Shown here piece by piece: positions 7,345 to 14,760 of a DNA stretch of 30,742 nt. This DNA comes from CAYWHE01 sp964458125 (GTDB lineage: Bacteria > Bacteroidota > Bacteroidia > AKYH767-A > OLB10), in the NCBI GenBank assembly GCA_964458125.1, contig CAYWHE010000017.1, positions 1-30,742 on the forward strand. The letters are read 5' to 3'. How positions within the stretch are numbered: the first letter of the stretch is position 1; the number at the start of each line of letters is the position of its first letter. Position numbers and translations under genes: made by a program. The notes below the pieces were generated by a model, which worked only from the letters and a program-made list of their open reading frames with translations, did no database searches and was not told the origin of the DNA.

Positions 7345-8757
7345 TCAATGTCCTGCAGGATGTTCTTCATGATGTTCCCTGGCTGCCCGCTTAGCCTGTG
7401 TACTGGACGTTTTCACAATCGTTTTGAGTTCACTCAGCGCAATCACGGGGCAGAACCTGGCAAACAGCAGGTAACAGGTAAAGAACAACCCGATGGATCC
7501 AATAAAAATTCCAATCTCCACCCAGGTCGGGGAATACATGGCCCAACTGGACGGAACATAATCCCGGTGAAGGGAGGTTACGATGATTACAAACCGCTCG
7601 AACCACATGCCGATATTGACAAAGATGGAAATGATGAACGTGAATACCACGTTGGTCCGAAGCCGGGACGACCAGAACAGCTGAGGGGTGATCACGTTGC
7701 AGGTCATCATGCTCCAGTAAGCCCACCAATAAGGACCGGTTGCGCGGTTGATAAAAGCATACGCTTCGTACTCCACACCGGAATACCAGGCAATGAAGAA
7801 CTCGGTGATATAGGCAATACCCACAATGGAGCCGGTTATCAGAATGATCCGGTTCATCATATCGATATGATACACGGTAATGTATTCTTCCAGGTTCAGT
7901 ACTTTCCGGGTGATGATCATCAGGGTTTGCACCATGGCGAAGCCGGAAAAGATGGCGCCGGCAACGAAGTAAGGTGGGAAGATGGTGGTGTGCCAGCCCG
8001 GAACCAATGAGGTGGCAAAGTCCATACTAACAACGGAGTGAACGGAAAGAACCAGAGGCGTACTGATCCCGGCCAGCACCAGGGAAACTTCTTCGAAACG
8101 CTGCCAGTTTTTAGCACTACCCACCCAGCCGAAACTGGCAATGGTATACCAGAAATGCCGTGTTTTATGACCCTTGGCCTTGGCCCTGTCGCGGATGGCG
8201 GCAAAGTCAGGAATTAACCCGGTATACCAGAACACCAATGAAACAGAGAAATAGGTCGATATCGCAAATACGTCCCAGACCAGCGGGGAATTAAAATTCA
8301 CCCAGAGTGATCCGAACTGGTTTCCAAGTGGAATGGGCCAGTAGGCCACCCAGGGCCGACCCATGTGGGATACGATAAAAGACGCAGCACAGATCACGGC
8401 AAAGATGGTCATGGCTTCTGCCGCCCGGTTAATGGATAGCCTCCACTTCTGGCGGAACAACAGCAGGATGGCAGAAATCAGGGTCCCGGCATGACCAATA
8501 CCCACCCACCATACGAAGTTGGTGATGTCCCATGCCCAGCCAACTGTTTTATTCAGGCCCCATACCCCCAGCCCTGTACCGACAGTGTAGGACACCACGA
8601 TGACCCACCACATAAAAAGCGCGAAAGCAACTGTGAAGCACATCCACCAGTATTTGTTGGCTTTGGCTTCCACAGGCCTGCAAACGTCTTCGGTAATCTG
8701 GTGTACCGACTTATCACCTAAGATCAGGGGTAACCTTAATTCTGATTCTGCATGCAT
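7345..8757 (-). CDS. actC: Alternative complex III quinol-oxidising membrane subunit ActC (NrfD family)
   Basis: 470 residues with about ten hydrophobic segments, of the NrfD/PsrC-like family. It is the integral membrane partner of ActB and is thought to hold the menaquinol oxidation site near the Fe-S module. Family segments include FVWWVGIGHAGTLISAILLLFRQKWR (about residues 82-107), SHMGRPW, and SVHSVVSMDFATSLVPGWHTTIFPPYFVAGAIFSG. The N-terminal polar part (LILGDKSVHQITEDVCRPVE) precedes the first helix at about 40. The C-terminal tail is histidine and glutamate rich (AREHHEEHPAGH). The ATG at 8757 leaves 38 bases after actB. Another ATG overlaps it out of frame (ATGCATG), which does not affect the call. 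Confidence 0.95.
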   Translation of the reverse strand: MHAESELRLPLILGDKSVHQITEDVCRPVEAKANKYWWMCFTVAFALFMWWVIVVSYTVGTGLGVWGLNKTVGWAWDITNFVWWVGIGHAGTLISAILLLFRQKWRLSINRAAEAMTIFAVICAASFIVSHMGRPWVAYWPIPLGNQFGSLWVNFNSPLVWDVFAISTYFSVSLVFWYTGLIPDFAAIRDRAKAKGHKTRHFWYTIASFGWVGSAKNWQRFEEVSLVLAGISTPLVLSVHSVVSMDFATSLVPGWHTTIFPPYFVAGAIFSGFAMVQTLMIITRKVLNLEEYITVYHIDMMNRIILITGSIVGIAYITEFFIAWYSGVEYEAYAFINRATGPYWWAYWSMMTCNVITPQLFWSSRLRTNVVFTFIISIFVNIGMWFERFVIIVTSLHRDYVPSSWAMYSPTWVEIGIFIGSIGLFFTCYLLFARFCPVIALSELKTIVKTSSTQAKRAAREHHEEHPAGH

Positions 8758-8795
8758 ATGATATAATTACTTTTAATAATGTCTTTCTGTTTAAA

Positions 8796-11700
8796 TCAGG
8801 CTTCTTTTTCTTTTTTATTCCGCACCTTGGTATGATAAATCACATTGGGTTGAACATTCAGTTCCTCCAGCAGGTAATATGTCCGGTCATCCTTCATCAT
8901 TTCAGAGATCTCGCTTACCGGATCATTGTAATCACCAAATACAATGGCATTGGTCGGACAGGTTTGGGCACAGGCTGTTTTAATTTCACCGTCTTTTGTC
9001 CGGCGACCGGCCTTCTTGGCTTCCAGTTTACCATACTGGATACGCTGAACACACAGGGAACATTTCTCCATTACCCCGCGGGAACGAACCACGACATCCG
9101 GGTTTAAGACCATCTTGCCCAGATCATTATTCATGTTGAAGTCGAACTGTTCATTATCCGAATATTTAAACCAGTTAAACCTTCTTACTTTATAGGGACA
9201 GTTGTTTGCGCAATAGCGGGTTCCCACACAGCGGTTGTAAGCCATCATGTTCAGACCTTCCGAACTGTGCGTGGTGGCCACCACCGGGCAAACCGTTTCA
9301 CAGGGGGCATGGTTGCAATGCTGACACATCACCGGTTGAAAGACCACCTCGGGATTTTCTCCGGAAGGAACTTCCATGGCCCTGTACATATCGATGTTGC
9401 CCATTCCCTTTTCATGTGCCGACTCCTTGGTGGTGTCGCTGGAATAATAGCGGTCGATCCTGATCCAATGCATCTCGCGGCTCCGCCCAATTTCATCCTT
9501 ACCGACAACCGGAACATTATTTTCAGCCTGACAGGCCACTACGCAGGATCCGCAGCCAATGCAGGAGTTCAGGTCAATGGCCAGTCCCCAGCGATGGTCA
9601 AGTTTATCAAAGCCCGGCTGTTTCTCCGTTGCCCACAAATCAACCTCATGGGCCTTTTGCTTGCCCTTCGGTGTGGTAATTAATACGTCTTCATTGCCGG
9701 ATTTGGGATCGGACAAATATCTGGCAAGTGTTGTTTCCTTGACAATTTCACGACCCATCATGGTGTGATGGGTCTGAGTGGCGGCCAGTTGGTACCGATC
9801 ATCGGTTGTCTTGTTCAACGTAACGCCGGTGGCATAATACTGAACAGTTCCGTTCACCATGGAGGCTAAGGGATAGGAATTGGAGCCTACTTTTTCGGCG
9901 GCCCTGCCGATTCCCGTACGTCCGTATCCTAATGCGATTCCTACCGTTTCATTCGCCTGTCCGGGCTGCAGGCAAACGGGTGCTTTCACGGAAGTGCCGT
10001 TGCCCAGTTTGGCCTCGATGACATCACCCTGCTGATAGCCTTGTTTGGCGGCAAAAGCCGGTGATACGGCAAAATAATTATCCCAGCAGATTTTCGAGAT
10101 GGGATCCGGCAACTCCTGCAGCCAGGGATTATTGGCCTGGTTCCCATTTCCAATGCCCGTTTTTTCGTACAACACGACTTCGATTCCCTGCCCGGTTTTG
10201 GAAGCTACTGCGGAAGCGGCCTGGGACAAATCACCCTTAAATTCGGGAATGGTTTTGGCGGCTTCGGGAAGTTCGTATACGCCGTTTTCAAGGGCCTTAT
10301 TCCAGAATGCCTCTGCAGAAGTAATGCCCGACTGCAGGTTATAGATGCTGTTTTTCCAGTGGTCCTGGATATACGTTAGGTAATCTGCTGCCGGTGAAGA
10401 CGCCCATTTCAACAGGCTTTCCTGGGCCTGTCTGGTTTTGAAAAGCGGATTGATGACCGGCTGACCAAGGCTGTATTTTCCCTTATAGGGTTCGGAATCG
10501 TTCCAGGATTCGAGGTAATGGTGATCGGGACAAACATAATCGCACAGCACGGCGGTTTCATCCATGCGGTCGGCAAAGGAAATCTTCAGTCCGGCCCTGG
10601 CAAGCGCAGCGGTAAAGGATTTTGAATCGGGCAGGCTGTAGGCAGGATTGCAGTTATAAAAAATAACCGCTCCCACTTCCCCGGCATTCAGTTCCCGGAT
10701 AAGTTCAGTAACATCCGAATCGTTGCTTTGCCTGAGGTTGGAATGATTATCAAGGTCGATCGTATTGCCATAATTTTGCAAAAGCAGGTTGATGCCGTTC
10801 ACCAGCAGTTGTTCCTGTATGTCGTTGGAACCGCTGACCACCAGGGACGTGCCCTTATGTTCCCACAATTCTCTGGCAACGCCATTCAAAGCGGCATCCA
10901 GTGATGTATTGCTGTTGGCCAGGGTGGAAGCGCCGGCCAGCGAGGCGATTTTATTGTATAAGGAAAGGATGCAGGCGCCCGTTTGCGAAGGCTTCAGCGG
11001 ATAGCGGTTATCAGCATTACTGCCAGTAAGCGACAGGTGGCTCTCAAACTGGATATGCCGGGACATGTTCTTCTTTCCCCTTAACTTCCTCGTTTGTGCA
11101 TATTGACGGGCATGTTCGACAGGGGAAAGCCAGTTGGCCAGGAAATCAGCGCCAAAGCTTACGATAACACCGGCCTTCTCAAAATGGTAGGCAGGCAAAA
11201 CGGCCAACCCGAAGCCGGCTTCATTGGCCTTTATCATGCCGGCATAGGAAACGGCATCACAAACCACCTGTTTGGTGGTGGGAAATTTTGCCGAAAAGTC
11301 AGCCAGCACTTTTTTGGTTGACGGACTGCAGATGGAAGAGGTTACGATTCTGATCTTTTTTCCCTGTCCCGCGGCTTCTGTCAGTTTGGTCCGTATGGAG
11401 CCATCCACCTCCACCCAGGTGACTGCGTTTTTTCCTGATAATGGTCCCCTGATCCGGGCATTGTCGTATAAACTCAGAACGGAAGCCTGTACCCTTGCGC
11501 TGACACCGCCTTTGCTGACGGAGGACAATTCATTTCCTTCAATTTTAATGGGCCTTCCTTCACGGGTTTTAACCAGGATGCTGCAATAGTCGTGGCCATC
11601 GGAATAGGTGGAAGCGTAATAATTGGGCACACCCGGGGTAATCTCTTCGGGTTTAATCAGGTATGGAATGGCCTTTTTCACCGGTGGCTCACAGGCAGCC

Positions 11701-11891
11701 AGGGAAGCAGCTGCAATACCAAAACCGAGGAATTTCAGAAAATCCCTGCGGGGTGTGGTATCACCAGAAGCTGCTTTGTTTCCAAGTACTTCATCCATCG
11801 GAAGGTGCTCATAAAACTCATTGTTTTTAAGTCTGACAAACTCCGGATCGTTGCGGAGTTCTTCAACACCTTTCCAGTATTTTTTTTCCAT
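8796..11891 (-). CDS. actB: Alternative complex III iron-sulphur subunit ActB (molybdopterin-like plus ferredoxin-like)
   Basis: 1031 residues. A twin-arginine signal (TTPRRDFLKFLGFG, arginines 48-49) is followed by a hydrophobic stretch and LAAC (C67), which resembles a lipobox. Export would therefore be folded, by Tat, with probable lipid anchoring. The middle part is related to molybdopterin oxidoreductases; ActB proteins of this family bind no molybdenum cofactor. The C-terminal domain from about residue 773 carries the cysteine motifs C777-C787 (CIGCGSCVVAC), C856-C868, C888-C898 (CVGTRYCANNC) and C944/C947/C974/C978. These 15 cysteines fit three [4Fe-4S] clusters and one [3Fe-4S] cluster, as known for the complex. 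Gap to actA is 29 bases. Confidence 0.96.
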   Translation of the reverse strand: MEKKYWKGVEELRNDPEFVRLKNNEFYEHLPMDEVLGNKAASGDTTPRRDFLKFLGFGIAAASLAACEPPVKKAIPYLIKPEEITPGVPNYYASTYSDGHDYCSILVKTREGRPIKIEGNELSSVSKGGVSARVQASVLSLYDNARIRGPLSGKNAVTWVEVDGSIRTKLTEAAGQGKKIRIVTSSICSPSTKKVLADFSAKFPTTKQVVCDAVSYAGMIKANEAGFGLAVLPAYHFEKAGVIVSFGADFLANWLSPVEHARQYAQTRKLRGKKNMSRHIQFESHLSLTGSNADNRYPLKPSQTGACILSLYNKIASLAGASTLANSNTSLDAALNGVARELWEHKGTSLVVSGSNDIQEQLLVNGINLLLQNYGNTIDLDNHSNLRQSNDSDVTELIRELNAGEVGAVIFYNCNPAYSLPDSKSFTAALARAGLKISFADRMDETAVLCDYVCPDHHYLESWNDSEPYKGKYSLGQPVINPLFKTRQAQESLLKWASSPAADYLTYIQDHWKNSIYNLQSGITSAEAFWNKALENGVYELPEAAKTIPEFKGDLSQAASAVASKTGQGIEVVLYEKTGIGNGNQANNPWLQELPDPISKICWDNYFAVSPAFAAKQGYQQGDVIEAKLGNGTSVKAPVCLQPGQANETVGIALGYGRTGIGRAAEKVGSNSYPLASMVNGTVQYYATGVTLNKTTDDRYQLAATQTHHTMMGREIVKETTLARYLSDPKSGNEDVLITTPKGKQKAHEVDLWATEKQPGFDKLDHRWGLAIDLNSCIGCGSCVVACQAENNVPVVGKDEIGRSREMHWIRIDRYYSSDTTKESAHEKGMGNIDMYRAMEVPSGENPEVVFQPVMCQHCNHAPCETVCPVVATTHSSEGLNMMAYNRCVGTRYCANNCPYKVRRFNWFKYSDNEQFDFNMNNDLGKMVLNPDVVVRSRGVMEKCSLCVQRIQYGKLEAKKAGRRTKDGEIKTACAQTCPTNAIVFGDYNDPVSEISEMMKDDRTYYLLEELNVQPNVIYHTKVRNKKEKEA

Positions 11892-11920
11892 ATCTGAAAC
11901 TATAGCGTTAACTCTTTAGA

Positions 11921-13171
11921 TTAATAATGGCAACGGGCACACTCCAGGCCGCCAATTTTGTCAACCGTCAGTTTGGCTTCCGGTCCGTATTTGGCTTTCA
12001 GCTTTTCATGCAGTTCGGTGTAATAGCCGTTTCCGTCCATATGTACTTCGGTTTCACGATGACAGGTAATGCACCATCCCATCGTCAGCGGGGAGAATTG
12101 TTTAACAACTTCCATTTCCTGCACTGGACCATGGCATTTCTGGCATTCGATTTTACCAACCTGTACGTGCTGGGCATGGTTAAAATAGGCCAAATCGGGC
12201 AGGTTATGTATTTTCACCCACTGGATCGGCTTCGGATTCGGGCCGTACTGCTGGGTTGCAGGATCAAAATCAAGGGCTTTGTAAATTTTTGCGATTTCCG
12301 TTTCCCCGTATTTCGGTCCCTGCTTCACATATTTGTGGCAGTTCATACACACATTCGCGGAAGGGATATTGGCGTGGCGGCTTTTTTCAGCTCCGGAATG
12401 GCAATACACGCAGTTGATTCCGTTCTGGCCGGCATGCAACTGATGGGAGAATCTGATGGGTTGTTCAGGCTGATAGTCCTGGTTGATACCGATGGCGGCA
12501 AGGGCATACCAGCCCTTCCAGCTTCCATAAAAGAAAATCACCAGCAGGCTGACGGCTATCAGTTTTTTATTTCCGCGAATCCAGTTCTTGACAGCTCTGT
12601 TATTGGTTACAGGGGCCGGCTCAGGAAGCCCGTTTTTTGCCCGGATCGCCTTCTCCAAACCGGTCTTGATCTTTCCGAGTATGACAAACAAAATGATCAG
12701 GATCAGCAGGACGGACAGCCAAATCCAGGGCATGATGCCGGACTGTGGTTCCCCTGCTGCACCGGGTACGGCAGTTGCTGTTGGGGCAGGTGCGGGTGCC
12801 TTGGCAGCTTCCGCTTTGACGTAACTGAAAATAGCCAGGATCTCATCGTCTTTCAGATTCGGAAAAGCGGTCATGACAACACCATTGTATTTCTTGAAAA
12901 TTTCATTGGCGTAAGCGTCCCCGCTCTTTACCAGGGCCTGGGAGTTGTGAACCCATTTGATGAGCCAGTCGTTGTTCCGCCTGGTCTCGATTCCTTTTAA
13001 GCCAGGTCCGACCACGACATTATCACCGGTACTGTGACATTGCTTGCAATTGGCATTGAACAGTGCAGCTCCGTCAGGCTGTGCCATGACAGGTTGCAGT
13101 CCGGGGAGATTGATGAATGCAAAAAGAAACAAGGCTAAAAACCAGCGCTTCACGGGGTTTAAACCATTCAT
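11921..13171 (-). CDS. actA: Alternative complex III multihaem cytochrome ActA with N-terminal monohaem domain
   Basis: 416 residues. After a signal peptide (1-30, cleavage near VMA-QPD) there is a class I cytochrome c domain with CKQCH (C42-H46). A Pro/Ala-rich linker (about 122-142) leads to a membrane helix (about 147-166), a basic cytosolic loop and a second helix (about 203-220). The periplasmic C-terminal domain has five further haem sites: CVYCH (254), CMNCH (275), CQKCH (343), CITCH (367) and CARCH (411). The total is six haem c. The pentahaem part is the canonical ActA; the monohaem part resembles a covalently attached cytochrome c. First gene of the operon, with a -7 box at 13245-13252 and a dyad in the leader. 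A + strand open frame of 357 codons opposite this gene is a shadow. Confidence 0.95.
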   Translation of the reverse strand: MNGLNPVKRWFLALFLFAFINLPGLQPVMAQPDGAALFNANCKQCHSTGDNVVVGPGLKGIETRRNNDWLIKWVHNSQALVKSGDAYANEIFKKYNGVVMTAFPNLKDDEILAIFSYVKAEAAKAPAPAPTATAVPGAAGEPQSGIMPWIWLSVLLILIILFVILGKIKTGLEKAIRAKNGLPEPAPVTNNRAVKNWIRGNKKLIAVSLLVIFFYGSWKGWYALAAIGINQDYQPEQPIRFSHQLHAGQNGINCVYCHSGAEKSRHANIPSANVCMNCHKYVKQGPKYGETEIAKIYKALDFDPATQQYGPNPKPIQWVKIHNLPDLAYFNHAQHVQVGKIECQKCHGPVQEMEVVKQFSPLTMGWCITCHRETEVHMDGNGYYTELHEKLKAKYGPEAKLTVDKIGGLECARCHY

Positions 13172-13191
13172 ATATGACGGATTTTAAATAC

Positions 13192-13211
13192 TTTACAATT
13201 TGTATTGTAAA
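13192..13211. promoter_or_regulatory. Palindromic dyad in the actA leader
   Basis: TTTACAAT (13192-13199) and its exact reverse complement ATTGTAAA (13204-13211) are separated by four bases. The dyad lies 21-40 bases upstream of the actA start codon and downstream of the predicted transcription start, so it could be an operator for a dimeric regulator or an RNA hairpin near the ribosome binding region. It does not match the Crp, Fnr or Rex consensus sites I know. Confidence 0.5.
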
Positions 13212-13244
13212 TTTTTTTTGACGAAACTTTTACACAACGAGCGG

Positions 13245-13252
13245 CAAATTTA
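13245..13252 (-). promoter_or_regulatory. actA: Putative act-cox operon promoter, -7 box TAAATTTG
   Basis: The minus strand reads TAAATTTG, a perfect TAnnTTTG, inside TATAAATTTGCC. The predicted transcript begins near 13238, giving a leader of about 65 bases that contains the dyad at 13192-13211. The -33 region is a run of T rather than a clear TTG. Confidence 0.5.
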
Positions 13253-13323
13253 TAACAAACATTGTTTTTTAAAAACTCTTTTGAAATTTTATTTGTTGTG
13301 GCCCGGATTCCCCTATACCTAAG

Positions 13324-13350
13324 GCGGTGAGTTATAGCCTGGTTCACCGC
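13324..13350. promoter_or_regulatory. Hairpin-forming element between divergent actA and SPOR-domain gene
   Basis: GCGGTGA (13324-13330) and TCACCGC (13344-13350) are exact inverted repeats around a 13-base loop. Just downstream, TTAACCGGC occurs twice, at 13363-13371 and 13395-13403, 32 bases apart or about three helical turns. A terminator is unlikely between divergent genes, so this may be a regulatory region. The 279 bases between the genes contain no coding frame I can support. Confidence 0.3.
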
Positions 13351-13450
13351 TAAAACAGGTAATTAACCGGCGCCCTTAAAAATGTAACAAGCCTTTAACC
13401 GGCAGGCAAAATTTACATTACTTTTATCCGGCTTTAAAATCAGCTCATTC

Positions 13451-13867
13451 ATGAGTAATCGATTATCCGTCCTGTTAGGTTTCCTGGTTTATTTCACCGG
13501 GCCGGTCAACGGTCAGGACGCAGCGGTTAGGAAAGGACAAGGACAGGTCGTCATTCTCCGCGATACTTCCGTTACGCGGCTTCTTCAAAATTATGCGGCC
13601 TATGCCGAATCCAGACAATCCATGCCCGGTTACCGCATCCAGATTTATTTCGGAACAGACCGCACCCTGGCCAATGAAATACGAACGGCTTTTATTAAAG
13701 ATCATGGAAGCACCGAGGCATACCTTTTATATCACCAGCCGAATTTCAAGGTCAGGGTTGGTGATTATAAAACCAGGCTGGAAGCGATGAAAGCTATGCA
13801 ACTGCTTTCGATATCCTATCCCGGAGCCTTTCTGGTGAAAGACGATGTTCATCTTCCTAAATTTTAA
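13451..13867 (+). CDS. Secreted SPOR-domain protein
   Basis: 138 residues. A signal peptide of about 21 residues (MSNRLSVLLGFLVYFTGPVNG-QD) is followed by a spacer and a SPOR domain (about 58-137). The domain shows YRIQIYFGTDRTLANEIRTAF, the connecting YLLYHQPNFKVRVGDYKTRLEAMKAM and a final strand AFLVKDDVHLPKF. SPOR domains bind denuded peptidoglycan glycan strands, usually at the division septum, but many stand-alone Bacteroidota copies have no tested role. The likely location is the periplasm. A TACTTTTA sequence at 13419-13426, one mismatch from the -7 consensus, could be its promoter. Transcribed away from the act operon and convergent with the next gene. Confidence 0.85.
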   Translation: MSNRLSVLLGFLVYFTGPVNGQDAAVRKGQGQVVILRDTSVTRLLQNYAAYAESRQSMPGYRIQIYFGTDRTLANEIRTAFIKDHGSTEAYLLYHQPNFKVRVGDYKTRLEAMKAMQLLSISYPGAFLVKDDVHLPKF

Positions 13868-13885
13868 CCGGAATATTTTTCCGGT
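13867..13885. terminator. Short hairpin spanning two convergent stop codons
   Basis: ACCGGAA (13867-13873) and TTCCGGT (13879-13885) pair exactly around a five-base loop. The element overlaps the last base of the stop codon of the SPOR gene and the last stop-codon base of the convergent barrel gene. The stem is only seven base pairs and neither side is followed by a strong T run, so it is a weak bidirectional terminator candidate. Confidence 0.4.
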
Positions 13886-14460
13886 CAGAATTTAAAATTC
13901 ATGCCGAGTGAGAAGAAGGTAATTCCAAATGAAGCCTCTGCAAAAGCGCCGATATTTTCCGTAAAATAATACCGGCATCCCAAATAAACAGTTCCGGCCA
14001 GGTATGCCCGGTATTTATTTTCCAGGTAACTGTACTTGGGAGAATAGTTATTGGCATAATCCGGGATGTTCACTGAAAGCATCAGGCCGGCATAGGGATC
14101 GAGTCTGTCTACCTTCGGAAAGGGATTGTAATGGTAGGATCCCTTGACACCGATAATAATATAATGCAGTTTTTCATAATAGCTGTCACCGTCAAATCGT
14201 TCCGTCCGTTTAAATGCTTTATAACCGGCCAATCCTCCAATGCCCAGACTCCCAGGTCCGAGGTGATCAAATGCCCCGTATTCATAGGAGATGCCAAACA
14301 AGGGTATCTGGGAGTTTACCGAACTGAACACCGGATACACCCCGCCTATACCGAAACCAGGGGTCAGCACGTGAGCGCCCTTTTCAAGTTGTTGGGCCTG
14401 CAGGCCAGTAAACGATAAAAGGAAGGACAAAAAGAGAAACCAGGATGATTTTGAAGACAT
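13885..14460 (-). CDS. Small outer-membrane beta-barrel protein
   Basis: 191 residues, not assigned to a named function. A signal peptide ends near GLQAQQ (about residue 23). The remainder is a succession of short amphipathic strands rich in glycine and aromatic residues (PLFGISYEYGAFDHLGPG, YIIIGVKGSYHYNPF, AYLAGTVYLGCRYYF). It ends ITFFSLGMNFKF; a terminal phenylalanine is the usual recognition feature for outer-membrane barrel assembly. The length suggests an eight-stranded barrel, as in OmpA/OmpX-like or PorT-like proteins. A perfect -7 box, TAATTTTG, lies at 14481-14488. The gene stands alone between convergent and divergent neighbours. Confidence 0.8.
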   Translation of the reverse strand: MSSKSSWFLFLSFLLSFTGLQAQQLEKGAHVLTPGFGIGGVYPVFSSVNSQIPLFGISYEYGAFDHLGPGSLGIGGLAGYKAFKRTERFDGDSYYEKLHYIIIGVKGSYHYNPFPKVDRLDPYAGLMLSVNIPDYANNYSPKYSYLENKYRAYLAGTVYLGCRYYFTENIGAFAEASFGITFFSLGMNFKF

Positions 14461-14760
14461 GTTTGTTGCGTATTTTGGTTCAAAATTAACGCCTGTCGCG
14501 AAACCCTGGTATGAAAGAAAAGTAACTTTTTAACAGGACCCTGTTCAATCCTGCTGCTTCAGGCTGACAAAGTCAGGTTAAGGCTTCCGTGGCATGCCGT
14601 AAACAGGGTTTCGGTGGATGTTCGGAAACCGCCATCAGCGGATCGTTTCCATTCCGGGAAGGCAGAAAAACGCTTCCGGTGATCCGGAAGAACAAATGTT
14701 TTTCAGGCTGCATCCATAAAAAGCCAAATAATCCTACTTTTACAGGATTAATTTCTCCTT
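14461..14760. other. Intergenic region with two divergent promoters and a hairpin
   Basis: No coding frame is supported here; the longest plus-strand frame, starting at 14589, has no family resemblance and overlaps the next gene. The region holds a minus-strand -7 box TAATTTTG (complement of 14481-14488) for the barrel gene, and a plus-strand TACTTTTA (14735-14742), one mismatch from TAnnTTTG, for the peptidase. CTTCCGG (14673-14679) and CCGGAAG (14684-14690) form a perfect seven-base stem with a four-base loop of unknown role. Confidence 0.5.

Noticed and set aside
7324..8010. 228-codon plus-strand frame opposite actC
   Set aside because: The composition is glycine/histidine/proline-rich, as expected from reading a membrane protein backwards; no domain is recognisable.
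11927..13000. 357-codon plus-strand open frame opposite actA
   Set aside because: It is antisense to a clear multihaem cytochrome with six CxxCH sites; the translation has no family features and open antisense frames are common at this base composition.
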